A stretch of DNA of 64,000 nt from positions 1 through 64,000 of the forward strand of contig JBFWVC010000007.1 in the NCBI GenBank assembly GCA_050246945.1, read 5' to 3'. The translations under genes were made by a program, and so were the position numbers. Below the pieces are notes generated by a model. It did not search any database. It was not told the DNA's origin and was given only the letters and a program-made list of their open reading frames with translations. Positions 57,138 to 64,000 of the stretch are shown piece by piece. Positions within the stretch are counted from its first letter, which is position 1. Each line of letters begins with the position of its first letter. Source of the stretch: JAEUMD01 sp050246945 (GTDB taxonomy: Bacteria; Pseudomonadota; Alphaproteobacteria; Rhizobiales; Hyphomicrobiaceae).

Positions 57138-60100
57138 TCAGCCCTTGTCGAAGAGGCCGAGCTGCTTTTGATCCTGCCCGCGCGTTTCGGCGGCCAGCTG
57201 CTCGATCCGGTCGAACGGCACTTGATCGGCAAGCACCAGCGAGCGCTGCGCCTTCATCGCCCGAACCAGGCCCTCCTGAACGAGATGGAACTCGCCCACG
57301 GTCTGGTGTGGCAGCACGGCTGCGGGATCGAGGCCGCTCTCGCTCTGGAATGCCGCCTTCAATTTACGCAAGGCGGTGTCCTCGCGCACGCGGCCGATAA
57401 ACCAGCTCGTGATCTGGTCGCGGCTCTTGTAGTCGAGATCACCGGGCGATTGCGTGGCGAGCATCAACCCGAGACCGGCCGATCGCGCGCGCTTCAGCAG
57501 ACTCTGTAGCGGCTCGGCAGTCGCCGGCTTCGCATTGGCTGGAATGTAGAGGTCCGCCTCGTCGAACATGACCACGGCCTGCAGTTCGTCGTTGGGATTG
57601 CGCTGACAGAACCGCAGAGCTTCCGAAAGAAACTGAGACACCCAGAAAAGGATGTTCTCGTTGTCGCCCAGGAAGCCGGTGTAGATGATCGACAGCCGTG
57701 TGCGACCCTCTCGGGCATGTGGGCCAAGTCCCAGGAAACGCTCCATGGACATTGTCTCGCCGCCGCCCTCGAACAGCGCGGCATTGCGGTGCCGAAGCGA
57801 GTCGAGCTGCGCGACGAGATCGCGACGAAGTTTGCCGGAGGGGTCCATGCGCTGGGTAAGATCGGAAAGTTCCGGGTCCTCGTCCTCGAGCAGGTTGATG
57901 AGGTCAGCGAGCGTCACCTCGCGACTGTAGCGCGAGCCCAGAATGCGAAGCGCCACCGACAGCGTGCCCGACTGCTTCTGGTGGGTGGCAGAATTCTTGA
58001 GATGCAGCATGTCGCCAAGTGCCGCCGCCGACAGGTTGGCGAGCAACTGCTGCTCATGCTCGGGCAGCTCGTTGATGCCGTTGGGCAGAAGCGTGATCGA
58101 GATAGGCCGGCCCGAGGCGCGTCCGGGTGTGTAGACGGCAACATCGATGGCATCCGCGAGCTTTTCGCGTTGCGCGCGGCGCTCCGCATGCTCGTCGTCG
58201 TCTGCGCGCCATACTTCCGGGTTGGCATAGCTGCACAGATCGCCCTTGCGGTCGATGAGGATTGCAGGAATACCCCGCTGCAGAAGCTGCTCGATGAGCG
58301 ACAGCGCCAGTGTCGTCTTGCCCGAGCCCGAACCGCCAAGGACGGCGGCGTGCCGCTTCATTACGCTGGGATTGAGCGTCACCGGCCGCCGCCGGCCGAT
58401 CAGTTCCCTTCCCGCAAAGATCGAACCGCTGGCAATGCCGTTCTCATCTAGTATCACTGATAGCGGCAGCTCGTCGTCGCCGCCGGGGTTTGCAGCGCTC
58501 GCTTGCGACCACATGCTCGAATAGAAGTCGCTGACGTTCGCGTCGAGCGCGCCGCCGCCATCGAACGCCGACGCGTAGCCGGAGGCAGTCGCTTCCCGCG
58601 ATGTCCACGCACCGGCTGCAGCACCGATCGCCGAGGGAGCTGAGTCCTGGATATTCTGTTGATGCGCCCCCTGAGGACGCGCCTCCGCGCCGCCGTTGAT
58701 GACGCGCGGTGGCAGCATCCGCCCGAGCAGATCCAGTCTCAAAAGCTGGATGATGACGATCAAATTCGAAAGAAGCTTCGCATCCCCGAACCAGTCGGAG
58801 AAGCCTGGATCATTCCTGTGATGCGCGTGGAACTCGCGCACCGTCATCATCCGTTCCCACTCCGCCATCGGCACCAGAAGCGCCCGACCGCCACCCTCGC
58901 GGAACTTGCGCAGTGATTGCGCTGCCTGGCTTTTGGCGTTGAGTGGATAATCGGAGGCGCGCAGAATAAAGCAAGTCTTCCCTCCCATCGAAGCGAGCGC
59001 AGTATCGAGCTGGCGTTTGAAGACGCCGCCCGGAATCTTGCGGTTGCAGAGGAATACGCGCGCTTCCGCGTCAAGACCGTTGCGCTGTCGGATGGCGATA
59101 TCCATCGTCGGCAGGTCGTCGGCGATTTCGAGTCGCTTGGTTGTAACGTCGACCATGCCGTCCCACTCTGTCGCGGCAATGTTGAGCGCCGCCCCGAGAA
59201 CGTCCATCAGCTCATTGTCGTCTGACGGGATCTCTGCTTCCGACGAGTTGTGGAACCGCTCCCACATCTCCCTGTAGTCGACCTCGATCAGTGGAATCGG
59301 CGCCGGCTTGCGAGGCTCCTGCTTGCCGAAGCCGAGTGCAGCAGCAAGCGTGGAGACGAATGCAGGACGCTCGGGAATGCATTCCCCGCCGTCCAGATCC
59401 GCGTCGTCCTCGCCAGGCGTAGTCTGCACGCGCAGACGGTTCTGAGCGTGTTCCAGAAGACGCCGTGTGGAAAGACCGCTGAACTCCTCGAAGAATTCAG
59501 GCCCGAAATAGGCCGAAGGATCCGCGTAGACGACGGCGTCAGTGGTCTGTTCGGCTTCGTGGGCGAGCCGGCGGGCGATGATTTGGCGAGCTTCCTCCGC
59601 CGTGCGGCTTTCGTAGAGCGCGACCGGGCCGGATTTTTCGATGCGGTCGCGATAGGACTGCGCCAGCGGCTCGCGCACCTGCGCATAGAAGTCGTCGAGG
59701 CACGAGATGACGATAATCGCCGTCGGCACGCGGTTGGCGATCTGGATGAGATCGCGAACAGCCTTCTGGAACCGCTCCTCGGAATCGTCGAAGAAGCGCA
59801 GATCCTCCACCTGGTCGATCGAGAACACGAGCGCGGCGCCGTCCACCGCCCACATCAGCCGGCCGAGACCCTCGATGATGTCGAACGCCCTGCCTTCCCC
59901 GACGTTGGGATCGAGCGCGGCCACCGACTGCAGCGACAGTTCGTTCAATGGTCGGCACTGGAGATACTGGCGCACGCGCTGCTCGATCCGGGGGTCGTTG
60001 CGCTCCAGGTAGAGCAAAGCGCGGATGATGTTGATGTCGATATTCTCGTCGGCGAACTGCGGCGCTGCCACGATCGAGTCGGCAAGCTCATGCACGAGCA

Positions 60101-60626
60101 GCGCCAGCGAGCGATCGTCGAGCGTCGCCTCGCGCAGCTTTTCGATATACTCCGGCGAAACTTCGCCTGCCCCGTCGATCAGCTTGGCTGTCAACCGCGC
60201 GAGCGCGCTTTCACCGCCGTTGTCGGGATCGTATGGCCGCTCGAGCGAGGCGATCAGGCGGCGAAGATAATAGTCGGCATAGTTGGCGATGTCGGGAGAC
60301 ATCTGTGCGTAGCCCAGATACGCCTTCCCCGTCCGGTGCGCTCCCGTGCGCAGGGCGCGGATGAGGTGCGTCTTCCCGGCGCCCGACTGGCCGTGGAACA
60401 GCAGGATGCGGGCTTGTGTATCGGCGGACGAGCGGCGGCGGGCCGCGCTGGTATCGGTAATCGCATTTAGCAGGTCGAAGAACTTGATGCGCGCTTTCTT
60501 GTGCACCTCCTCGACGTCGACCGGATCGGCGCGCCAGATGTCGTCTTCCCAGGTGATGGAGTGCTCGAAGGCCTTCGACAGCTTGTCGGGGGCGACAGCA
60601 GCCTTGAGAGCTTCCTGATGCATCAC
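57138..60626 (-). CDS. Fused AAA ATPase - HerA-like motor protein
   Basis: A 1162-residue protein with two P-loop domains. The N-terminal ATPase (about 1-400) has Walker A GQSGAGKT (79-86) and Walker B-like ALVFSIDQVED (about 270), and resembles KAP/ORC-type AAA domains. The middle (about 450-720) has a possible DNA-related domain. The C-terminal half is HerA/FtsK-like, with GGSGSGKT (about 763-771), IPAILIDRKGDL, Walker B AVVMFDEADLY (about 1022) and LGLMLATQSPGDLDYKSRDQ. HerA motors pump DNA with NurA or defence nucleases, but no nuclease is adjacent. The start is a GTG with GGAG nine bases before it; an ATG follows directly. The upstream gene is its likely partner. Confidence 0.83.
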   Translation of the reverse strand: MMHQEALKAAVAPDKLSKAFEHSITWEDDIWRADPVDVEEVHKKARIKFFDLLNAITDTSAARRRSSADTQARILLFHGQSGAGKTHLIRALRTGAHRTGKAYLGYAQMSPDIANYADYYLRRLIASLERPYDPDNGGESALARLTAKLIDGAGEVSPEYIEKLREATLDDRSLALLVHELADSIVAAPQFADENIDINIIRALLYLERNDPRIEQRVRQYLQCRPLNELSLQSVAALDPNVGEGRAFDIIEGLGRLMWAVDGAALVFSIDQVEDLRFFDDSEERFQKAVRDLIQIANRVPTAIIVISCLDDFYAQVREPLAQSYRDRIEKSGPVALYESRTAEEARQIIARRLAHEAEQTTDAVVYADPSAYFGPEFFEEFSGLSTRRLLEHAQNRLRVQTTPGEDDADLDGGECIPERPAFVSTLAAALGFGKQEPRKPAPIPLIEVDYREMWERFHNSSEAEIPSDDNELMDVLGAALNIAATEWDGMVDVTTKRLEIADDLPTMDIAIRQRNGLDAEARVFLCNRKIPGGVFKRQLDTALASMGGKTCFILRASDYPLNAKSQAAQSLRKFREGGGRALLVPMAEWERMMTVREFHAHHRNDPGFSDWFGDAKLLSNLIVIIQLLRLDLLGRMLPPRVINGGAEARPQGAHQQNIQDSAPSAIGAAAGAWTSREATASGYASAFDGGGALDANVSDFYSSMWSQASAANPGGDDELPLSVILDENGIASGSIFAGRELIGRRRPVTLNPSVMKRHAAVLGGSGSGKTTLALSLIEQLLQRGIPAILIDRKGDLCSYANPEVWRADDDEHAERRAQREKLADAIDVAVYTPGRASGRPISITLLPNGINELPEHEQQLLANLSAAALGDMLHLKNSATHQKQSGTLSVALRILGSRYSREVTLADLINLLEDEDPELSDLTQRMDPSGKLRRDLVAQLDSLRHRNAALFEGGGETMSMERFLGLGPHAREGRTRLSIIYTGFLGDNENILFWVSQFLSEALRFCQRNPNDELQAVVMFDEADLYIPANAKPATAEPLQSLLKRARSAGLGLMLATQSPGDLDYKSRDQITSWFIGRVREDTALRKLKAAFQSESGLDPAAVLPHQTVGEFHLVQEGLVRAMKAQRSLVLADQVPFDRIEQLAAETRGQDQKQLGLFDKG

Positions 60627-60793
60627 GTGTTCAGTCTCCGAAACGCCCGGTCGTCACTTCTGCGCAGCAGCCGACGGCTTTCCGCCGCCCCGTTCCGCGC
60701 CACCGCTCCCTGCGACCTGGAGAGTGGTGTCCAACGTAGTGGTCTCAAACAGAAATCAATGGTCGGAACGTGCCGCGTCCCTCCCGTCTGCTG

Positions 60794-61978
60794 TTAGTCC
60801 TCGACGCGCACGAAATGCCAAACGGTATTCATGTAACTTATGGCCGAGTCCTGAATATCTTTGATGTTGTTCTTGTTTTTCAGGTCGGCAGTGGCCAACG
60901 CCAGCCGGCCGGCGCGGTGCGCCTCCACCAGCATGCACTTGAACTCGATGTCGCTCAGCCCCCACTCCGGCCGCCCATCGCGAATCGACGGCCATACTAG
61001 AGAAATAAACGCCTTGCGGTTCCCTGGCCAGCCCTCGGCCACGGGAGCGGCGCGGCGTTGCACCTCTGCCGCAAACTCGTCAAGGTCGGGCCGCACCGTC
61101 GGCATTGACCCGGAGGCTGGGGCCGAGTCATTGGCGGCTGGCGGCGGGTTGACGCCCTGGCGAACTACGGCCGGGCGTGGTGCGCCTGTCGATTGCGCGT
61201 GCAACTCAGGTGCCGCCGGCACGGATCCGCCATCCAGGATCTCCGAGACGAACCTCTTCATGATCGCCGCCCGTAGCACGTCGAGCGTGGGTTGCGCGGC
61301 GTCCACCTGTTCGGCGGCCAGCGCCGCGATCAGCCGGCTGTCAGAGCCGAACTCGCGCGGCCGGCGGGAAAGCTGCGCGGCAAGCGCCCGCCCGGCCTTC
61401 GCGGAAAGTCCGGTACCGGCGCCAAGCCCACTCTTGATCTTGTTGCCGAACGCTCGCTCCAGCGCCACCAGAGCCAGCTCGCCCCTCAGCCGCGCCGGCG
61501 TCGTCTTCAGGCGGCGCGGCAGCCCGAAAGCCTGTTGCACGACCAGTGCCCGCAATCCCTCGGGTGTGCCGAGCGCTTTCAGCTTCGGCGTGGTCTCGCC
61601 TTCCAGGCCGAGAGCCCGTGCGATCAGCTGCGTGTCGCGCACCTCGGGCCAGGGTCCGAGCGATACGGATTTGCGCAGCACGAGGTGGTCGCCGGCACGC
61701 GCGTGCCCCCGCTCCGTGGCGGTGAAGCGGCCGCGCTTCTCGTCGGCAAGCCCCCGCGCGACAAGCGCGCCGAGCGCGGCTTCCGCCGTCTGCCGCCATT
61801 CGCCCGGCGAAAGCCGGTGCTGGACGAAGAACGAAAGATCTCGGATTGTTTCCGCCCGCGTCGCACCGCCCTGCGCGGCAAGGCGCACCAGGACCAGATC
61901 CTGCAATGCTGCATAGGATGCCGGTGTGGTTAGCTGCTTGGAAGGTGGACGTGTCACGTCGCTGATCAAGGCTGACAT
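60794..61978 (-). CDS. Winged-helix-like protein, partner of the AAA-HerA protein
   Basis: No family recognised. In this 394-residue protein residues about 10-110 look like winged helices (LVLVRLAAQGGATRAETIRD, AALGALVARGLADEKRGRFT). A helical Ala/Arg-rich middle (to about 240), a disordered Pro/Ser/Ala linker and a C-terminal domain (about 310-394; FISLVWPSIRDGRPEWGLSD, FKCMLVEAHRAGRLALATAD) follow. The last part resembles DNA-binding or adaptor domains linked to ATPases. The ATG at 61978 is preferred over an open extension to 62128. It lies 167 bases upstream of the ATPase gene on the same strand. Confidence 0.72.
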   Translation of the reverse strand: MSALISDVTRPPSKQLTTPASYAALQDLVLVRLAAQGGATRAETIRDLSFFVQHRLSPGEWRQTAEAALGALVARGLADEKRGRFTATERGHARAGDHLVLRKSVSLGPWPEVRDTQLIARALGLEGETTPKLKALGTPEGLRALVVQQAFGLPRRLKTTPARLRGELALVALERAFGNKIKSGLGAGTGLSAKAGRALAAQLSRRPREFGSDSRLIAALAAEQVDAAQPTLDVLRAAIMKRFVSEILDGGSVPAAPELHAQSTGAPRPAVVRQGVNPPPAANDSAPASGSMPTVRPDLDEFAAEVQRRAAPVAEGWPGNRKAFISLVWPSIRDGRPEWGLSDIEFKCMLVEAHRAGRLALATADLKNKNNIKDIQDSAISYMNTVWHFVRVED

Positions 61979-62615
61979 GGCGTTAGGTCTCCCCGACGCG
62001 GGCTGGATGCGCCGTTGGCCTCTACCGCGAGATGGCGGAGGGGCAAGGACTGACAGGGTCCGGACGCGCGAATCACCGGGAAAAGCTGAAGCAGTCTGAA
62101 AGATCATCATCAGCGATGGAAGTGGCATGCAGGGGCAACTCGCGGCTTATCCCCGGAGCCTGAATGGCTCCAGAGACAGATCGGCCGCGCTTGCGTTTCC
62201 AGTACGGGTGTGAATCAGACTCTCGCTCAAAGACTTGCAGCGGGCCCAACCGCAGACGCTAGATTCGACATCACTCGCCCCCTTCGGGTCCTTTGGCGGG
62301 TCGGTGGTCGATGTTTGGCCGTCTGCTCGTCAAATTGACGACACCTTGTTGAGGCCGAATCGGTTTCAGCGACCGAGGGAAGAGTTCAAGCGTATGAGTC
62401 CAGGAAACCCGTCAGGGTGCGCGTCACGGCGTAGCCCGGCGGATCGAAGGCCGTGGCCCGGGTGCCGGATCGCGGCGGGCTTGCGTGGCGCCCTTGGCGG
62501 GGCGGGGTGAGAAAAACAGTTTTCTCCTGACGCCACGTTAGCATTAACGGCAAGTTAATGGGTTGGAGCGATGCTGCAGCAAAGAACCGCGCGTGTTCCT
62601 GCGGGAGTAGAACAT
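61979..62615. other. Divergent intergenic region before the CAP lipoprotein gene
   Basis: Contains a short hairpin GGAGCCTGAATGGCTCC near 62155 like the end of repeat module C, and a CtrA-like box at 62544-62558. No gene is supported. Confidence 0.4.
62544..62558 (+). promoter_or_regulatory. CtrA-type binding site
   Basis: TTAA-CGGCAAG-TTAA matches the TTAA-N7-TTAA core bound by the cell-cycle regulator CtrA and lies about 60 bases before the CAP lipoprotein start. Confidence 0.5.
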
Positions 62616-63269
62616 ATGTATCGCATCGCACTTCTTGGCTTCGCCTGTGTGTCCCTGGCGGGCTGCGCGCTCAACACGAGCGCCATAACGTCCGGCTTTG
62701 CCGACAATCCTTCCTCGACGGCTTCGATCTCCGGTTCCAGTTCGCTTGGCGGCAACTCCAGCGTTTCCGGCAAGTCGGGAAGCGTGAAGATGGCGAGCCT
62801 CGACGACAAGGCGCCGTCCGGCACCTTCGAGAAAGCGCCATCGGGGGCACTCTCCGATCGCGACTACAGCCACACCGAGCTCAACGTCGAAAAGGCGCGC
62901 GACATCATCAATCAGTATCGTCGCGACAATGGCCTGAAGCCGCTGACCATCAACGCCGAACTGACGGCCGCCGCCAAGTCCCATTCGCGCGACCTCGCCA
63001 AGTGGGATCGCATCTCTCACTACGGCTCCGACGGCTCCAATCCGTGGGACCGCGTCAAGCGCGCCGGATACAAGCCGCGTTTGGCTGCTGAGAATGTCGG
63101 CACCGGGCAGGTGAGCTTCGATGAAGTCATGAAGGGCTGGAAGAACAGTCCCGGCCACAATAAGAACCTGCTCCTGTCGGATGCCCAGAACATGGGGCTG
63201 GCCCTCGTCTACGAGCCCAAGACCGAGTTCAAGAGCTTTTGGACCCTTGTTGTCGGCTCGCCGATGTGA
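62616..63269 (+). CDS. CAP-domain lipoprotein
   Basis: The 217-residue protein has a lipoprotein signal with lipobox LAGC (Cys at about residue 16), a Ser/Gly-rich linker, and a CAP/SCP domain (about 85-217). The domain shows ARDIINQYRRDNGLKPLTIN, SHSRDLAKWDRISHYGSDGS, NVGTGQVSFDEVMKGWKNSP and GHNKNLLLSD. The site residues H..E..H are present (SHSRD, AENVG, GHNKN). Bacterial CAP proteins act on or near the cell surface; function is unknown. A GGGAG signal fits the ATG at 62616. A CtrA-type site upstream suggests cell-cycle control. Confidence 0.87.
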   Translation: MYRIALLGFACVSLAGCALNTSAITSGFADNPSSTASISGSSSLGGNSSVSGKSGSVKMASLDDKAPSGTFEKAPSGALSDRDYSHTELNVEKARDIINQYRRDNGLKPLTINAELTAAAKSHSRDLAKWDRISHYGSDGSNPWDRVKRAGYKPRLAAENVGTGQVSFDEVMKGWKNSPGHNKNLLLSDAQNMGLALVYEPKTEFKSFWTLVVGSPM

Positions 63270-63283
63270 TTGGCCGCCGACAG

Positions 63284-63455
63284 CATGTTTAGCTGAAGTG
63301 CTGAGCGGTTCAGCGTGAAAAACATGCTCAAGGATAAGAGACTATGTTTAGCTGAAGTGCTGAGCGGTTCAGCGTGAAAAACATGCTCAAGGATAAGAGA
63401 CCATGTTTAGCTGAAGTGCTGGGCGGTTCAGCGTGAAAAGCATGCTCCAAACGAG
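63284..63455. repeat. Three tandem 59-bp copies of repeat module A
   Basis: Copies begin at 63285, 63344 and 63403. The first two are nearly identical over 59 bases; the third diverges at its 3' part. Each can fold: GCATGTTT pairs with AAACATGC, and GCTGAA pairs with TTCAGC inside. Confidence 0.85.
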
Positions 63456-63460
63456 GGGCT

Positions 63461-63499
63461 GGATCGTGTGCGTGCTTCCACGAAACATGAACACGATCT
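63461..63499. repeat. Repeat module D
   Basis: GATCGTGT at 63462-63469 is the complement of ACACGATC at 63491-63498, around a CACGAAACATGA core. It completes the A-D order also seen at 56001-56100. Confidence 0.65.
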
Positions 63500-63679
63500 A
63501 ACCCTGAATGGCACTAGGCTCGTTTCCTCGGAACTGGGCAAATGACATAAGCCGGCCGCCGATGAAAGCTGCCGGCCATGTCTTGCGCTGACGCGAGACC
63601 AGTCAGGTGTGAATGCTCATGTGCGTCTGCCGGCCAGCGCGCGCATTAGCCGGTGCCGGGTCCTGACGAAACGACGACG

Positions 63680-64000
63680 TCACCGCCGCCCCACGTTCCG
63701 CCAGATGCCGATCTCGATGTCGAGGCGGCGGCGCACGACGACATAGTTCATCAGCGACGCCGTCACCAGGGAGATTGCGGTGGCCGAAGCCGCGCCCGTC
63801 AAACCGAAATGCGGAACCAGGGCGAAGTTGAGGCCAATGTTGAGTAGCGCCGAGAAGCCCAGAACGGTCGCGCACAGGATCTGCTCTCCCAGCATATTGA
63901 GCAGGAACTCCGCGGGCCCCATCGCCGAGCGGAAGAGGAAACCTATCACCAGCACGAACATCACGGGATAGCCCGCTGTGAACTGCGGCCCGAACAGCCA
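63680..64000 (-). CDS. C-terminus of a polysaccharide flippase (Wzx/MATE-like), partial
   Basis: The frame is open to the right edge, so only the last 106 residues are seen. They contain three hydrophobic segments (VMFVLVIGFLFRSAMGPAEF, ILCATVLGFSALLNIGLNFA, GLTGAASATAISLVTASLMN) and the loop ALVPHFGLTGAASATAIS, typical of the last helices of Wzx-type oligosaccharide flippases. It ends in a basic tail (VVRRRLDIE). Together with the CAP lipoprotein it suggests surface-polysaccharide genes continue beyond the window. Confidence 0.8.
   Translation of the reverse strand, partial: WLFGPQFTAGYPVMFVLVIGFLFRSAMGPAEFLLNMLGEQILCATVLGFSALLNIGLNFALVPHFGLTGAASATAISLVTASLMNYVVVRRRLDIEIGIWRNVGRR

Noticed and set aside
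63284..63499. CRISPR-like tandem array
   Set aside because: The 59-bp units have no unique spacers between repeats, and no cas gene is near. It is a tandem repeat of one module.

Overview
The window is chromosomal DNA of an alphaproteobacterium of the order Hyphomicrobiales (Rhizobiales), probably Hyphomicrobiaceae. The support is the rrn operon order 16S - tRNA-Ile(GAT) - tRNA-Ala(TGC) - 23S - 5S, the helix-9 extension in 23S, a PtsP with an N-terminal GAF domain, a DUF4167 protein, a CtrA-type box and high GC. 16S signature stretches look Hyphomicrobium-like from memory; this was not checked by a search.

Layout. 1-17 kb is a housekeeping block: ubiG (minus), lysC, ptsP, a membrane HTH protein, the overlapping prfA-prmC pair, a possible 60-codon leader ORF coupled to a DUF4167 protein, a MOSC protein, clpB behind a sigma32-like promoter, a PilZ protein and a LytM/M23 endopeptidase. 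17-23.4 kb is one complete rRNA operon with promoter, boxA and terminator. 23.5-29 kb holds a multi-pass membrane protein, a cupredoxin-FTR1 iron-uptake pair, and an SLC13 transporter that runs directly into a tandem universal stress protein.

29.4-40.7 kb is the most unusual part. It is a tightly packed plus-strand operon with a SrfB-like protein, a SrfC-like protein, a proline-rich single-pass protein with Sel1-like repeats, a secreted TolA-like coiled-coil protein and a phosphate-binding-protein/OmpA fusion, followed by a TctC/Bug receptor. Both Srf-like proteins appear to have lost the nucleotide-binding motifs expected of their families. I read the operon as a cytoplasm-to-peptidoglycan envelope apparatus of unknown role.

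40.8-48 kb carries an HNH protein, a cytochrome b561, an alpha/beta hydrolase, a small secreted protein and a DevCAB-type ABC exporter. 48-56 kb is a minus-strand group: an unknown 201-aa protein, a large four-TM protein, a divergent class A penicillin-binding protein and moeA. 57-62 kb is a two-gene cassette of a winged-helix-like protein and a 1162-aa protein that fuses a KAP/ORC-like AAA ATPase to a HerA-like motor. It may be a defence or DNA-processing module. The window ends with a CAP-domain lipoprotein and the C-terminus of a polysaccharide flippase.

Several gaps hold short palindromic repeats that recombine as modules (called A-F here). One module stands as three tandem 59-bp copies near the right end. 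I see no CRISPR array, integrase, transposase or prophage structural gene.
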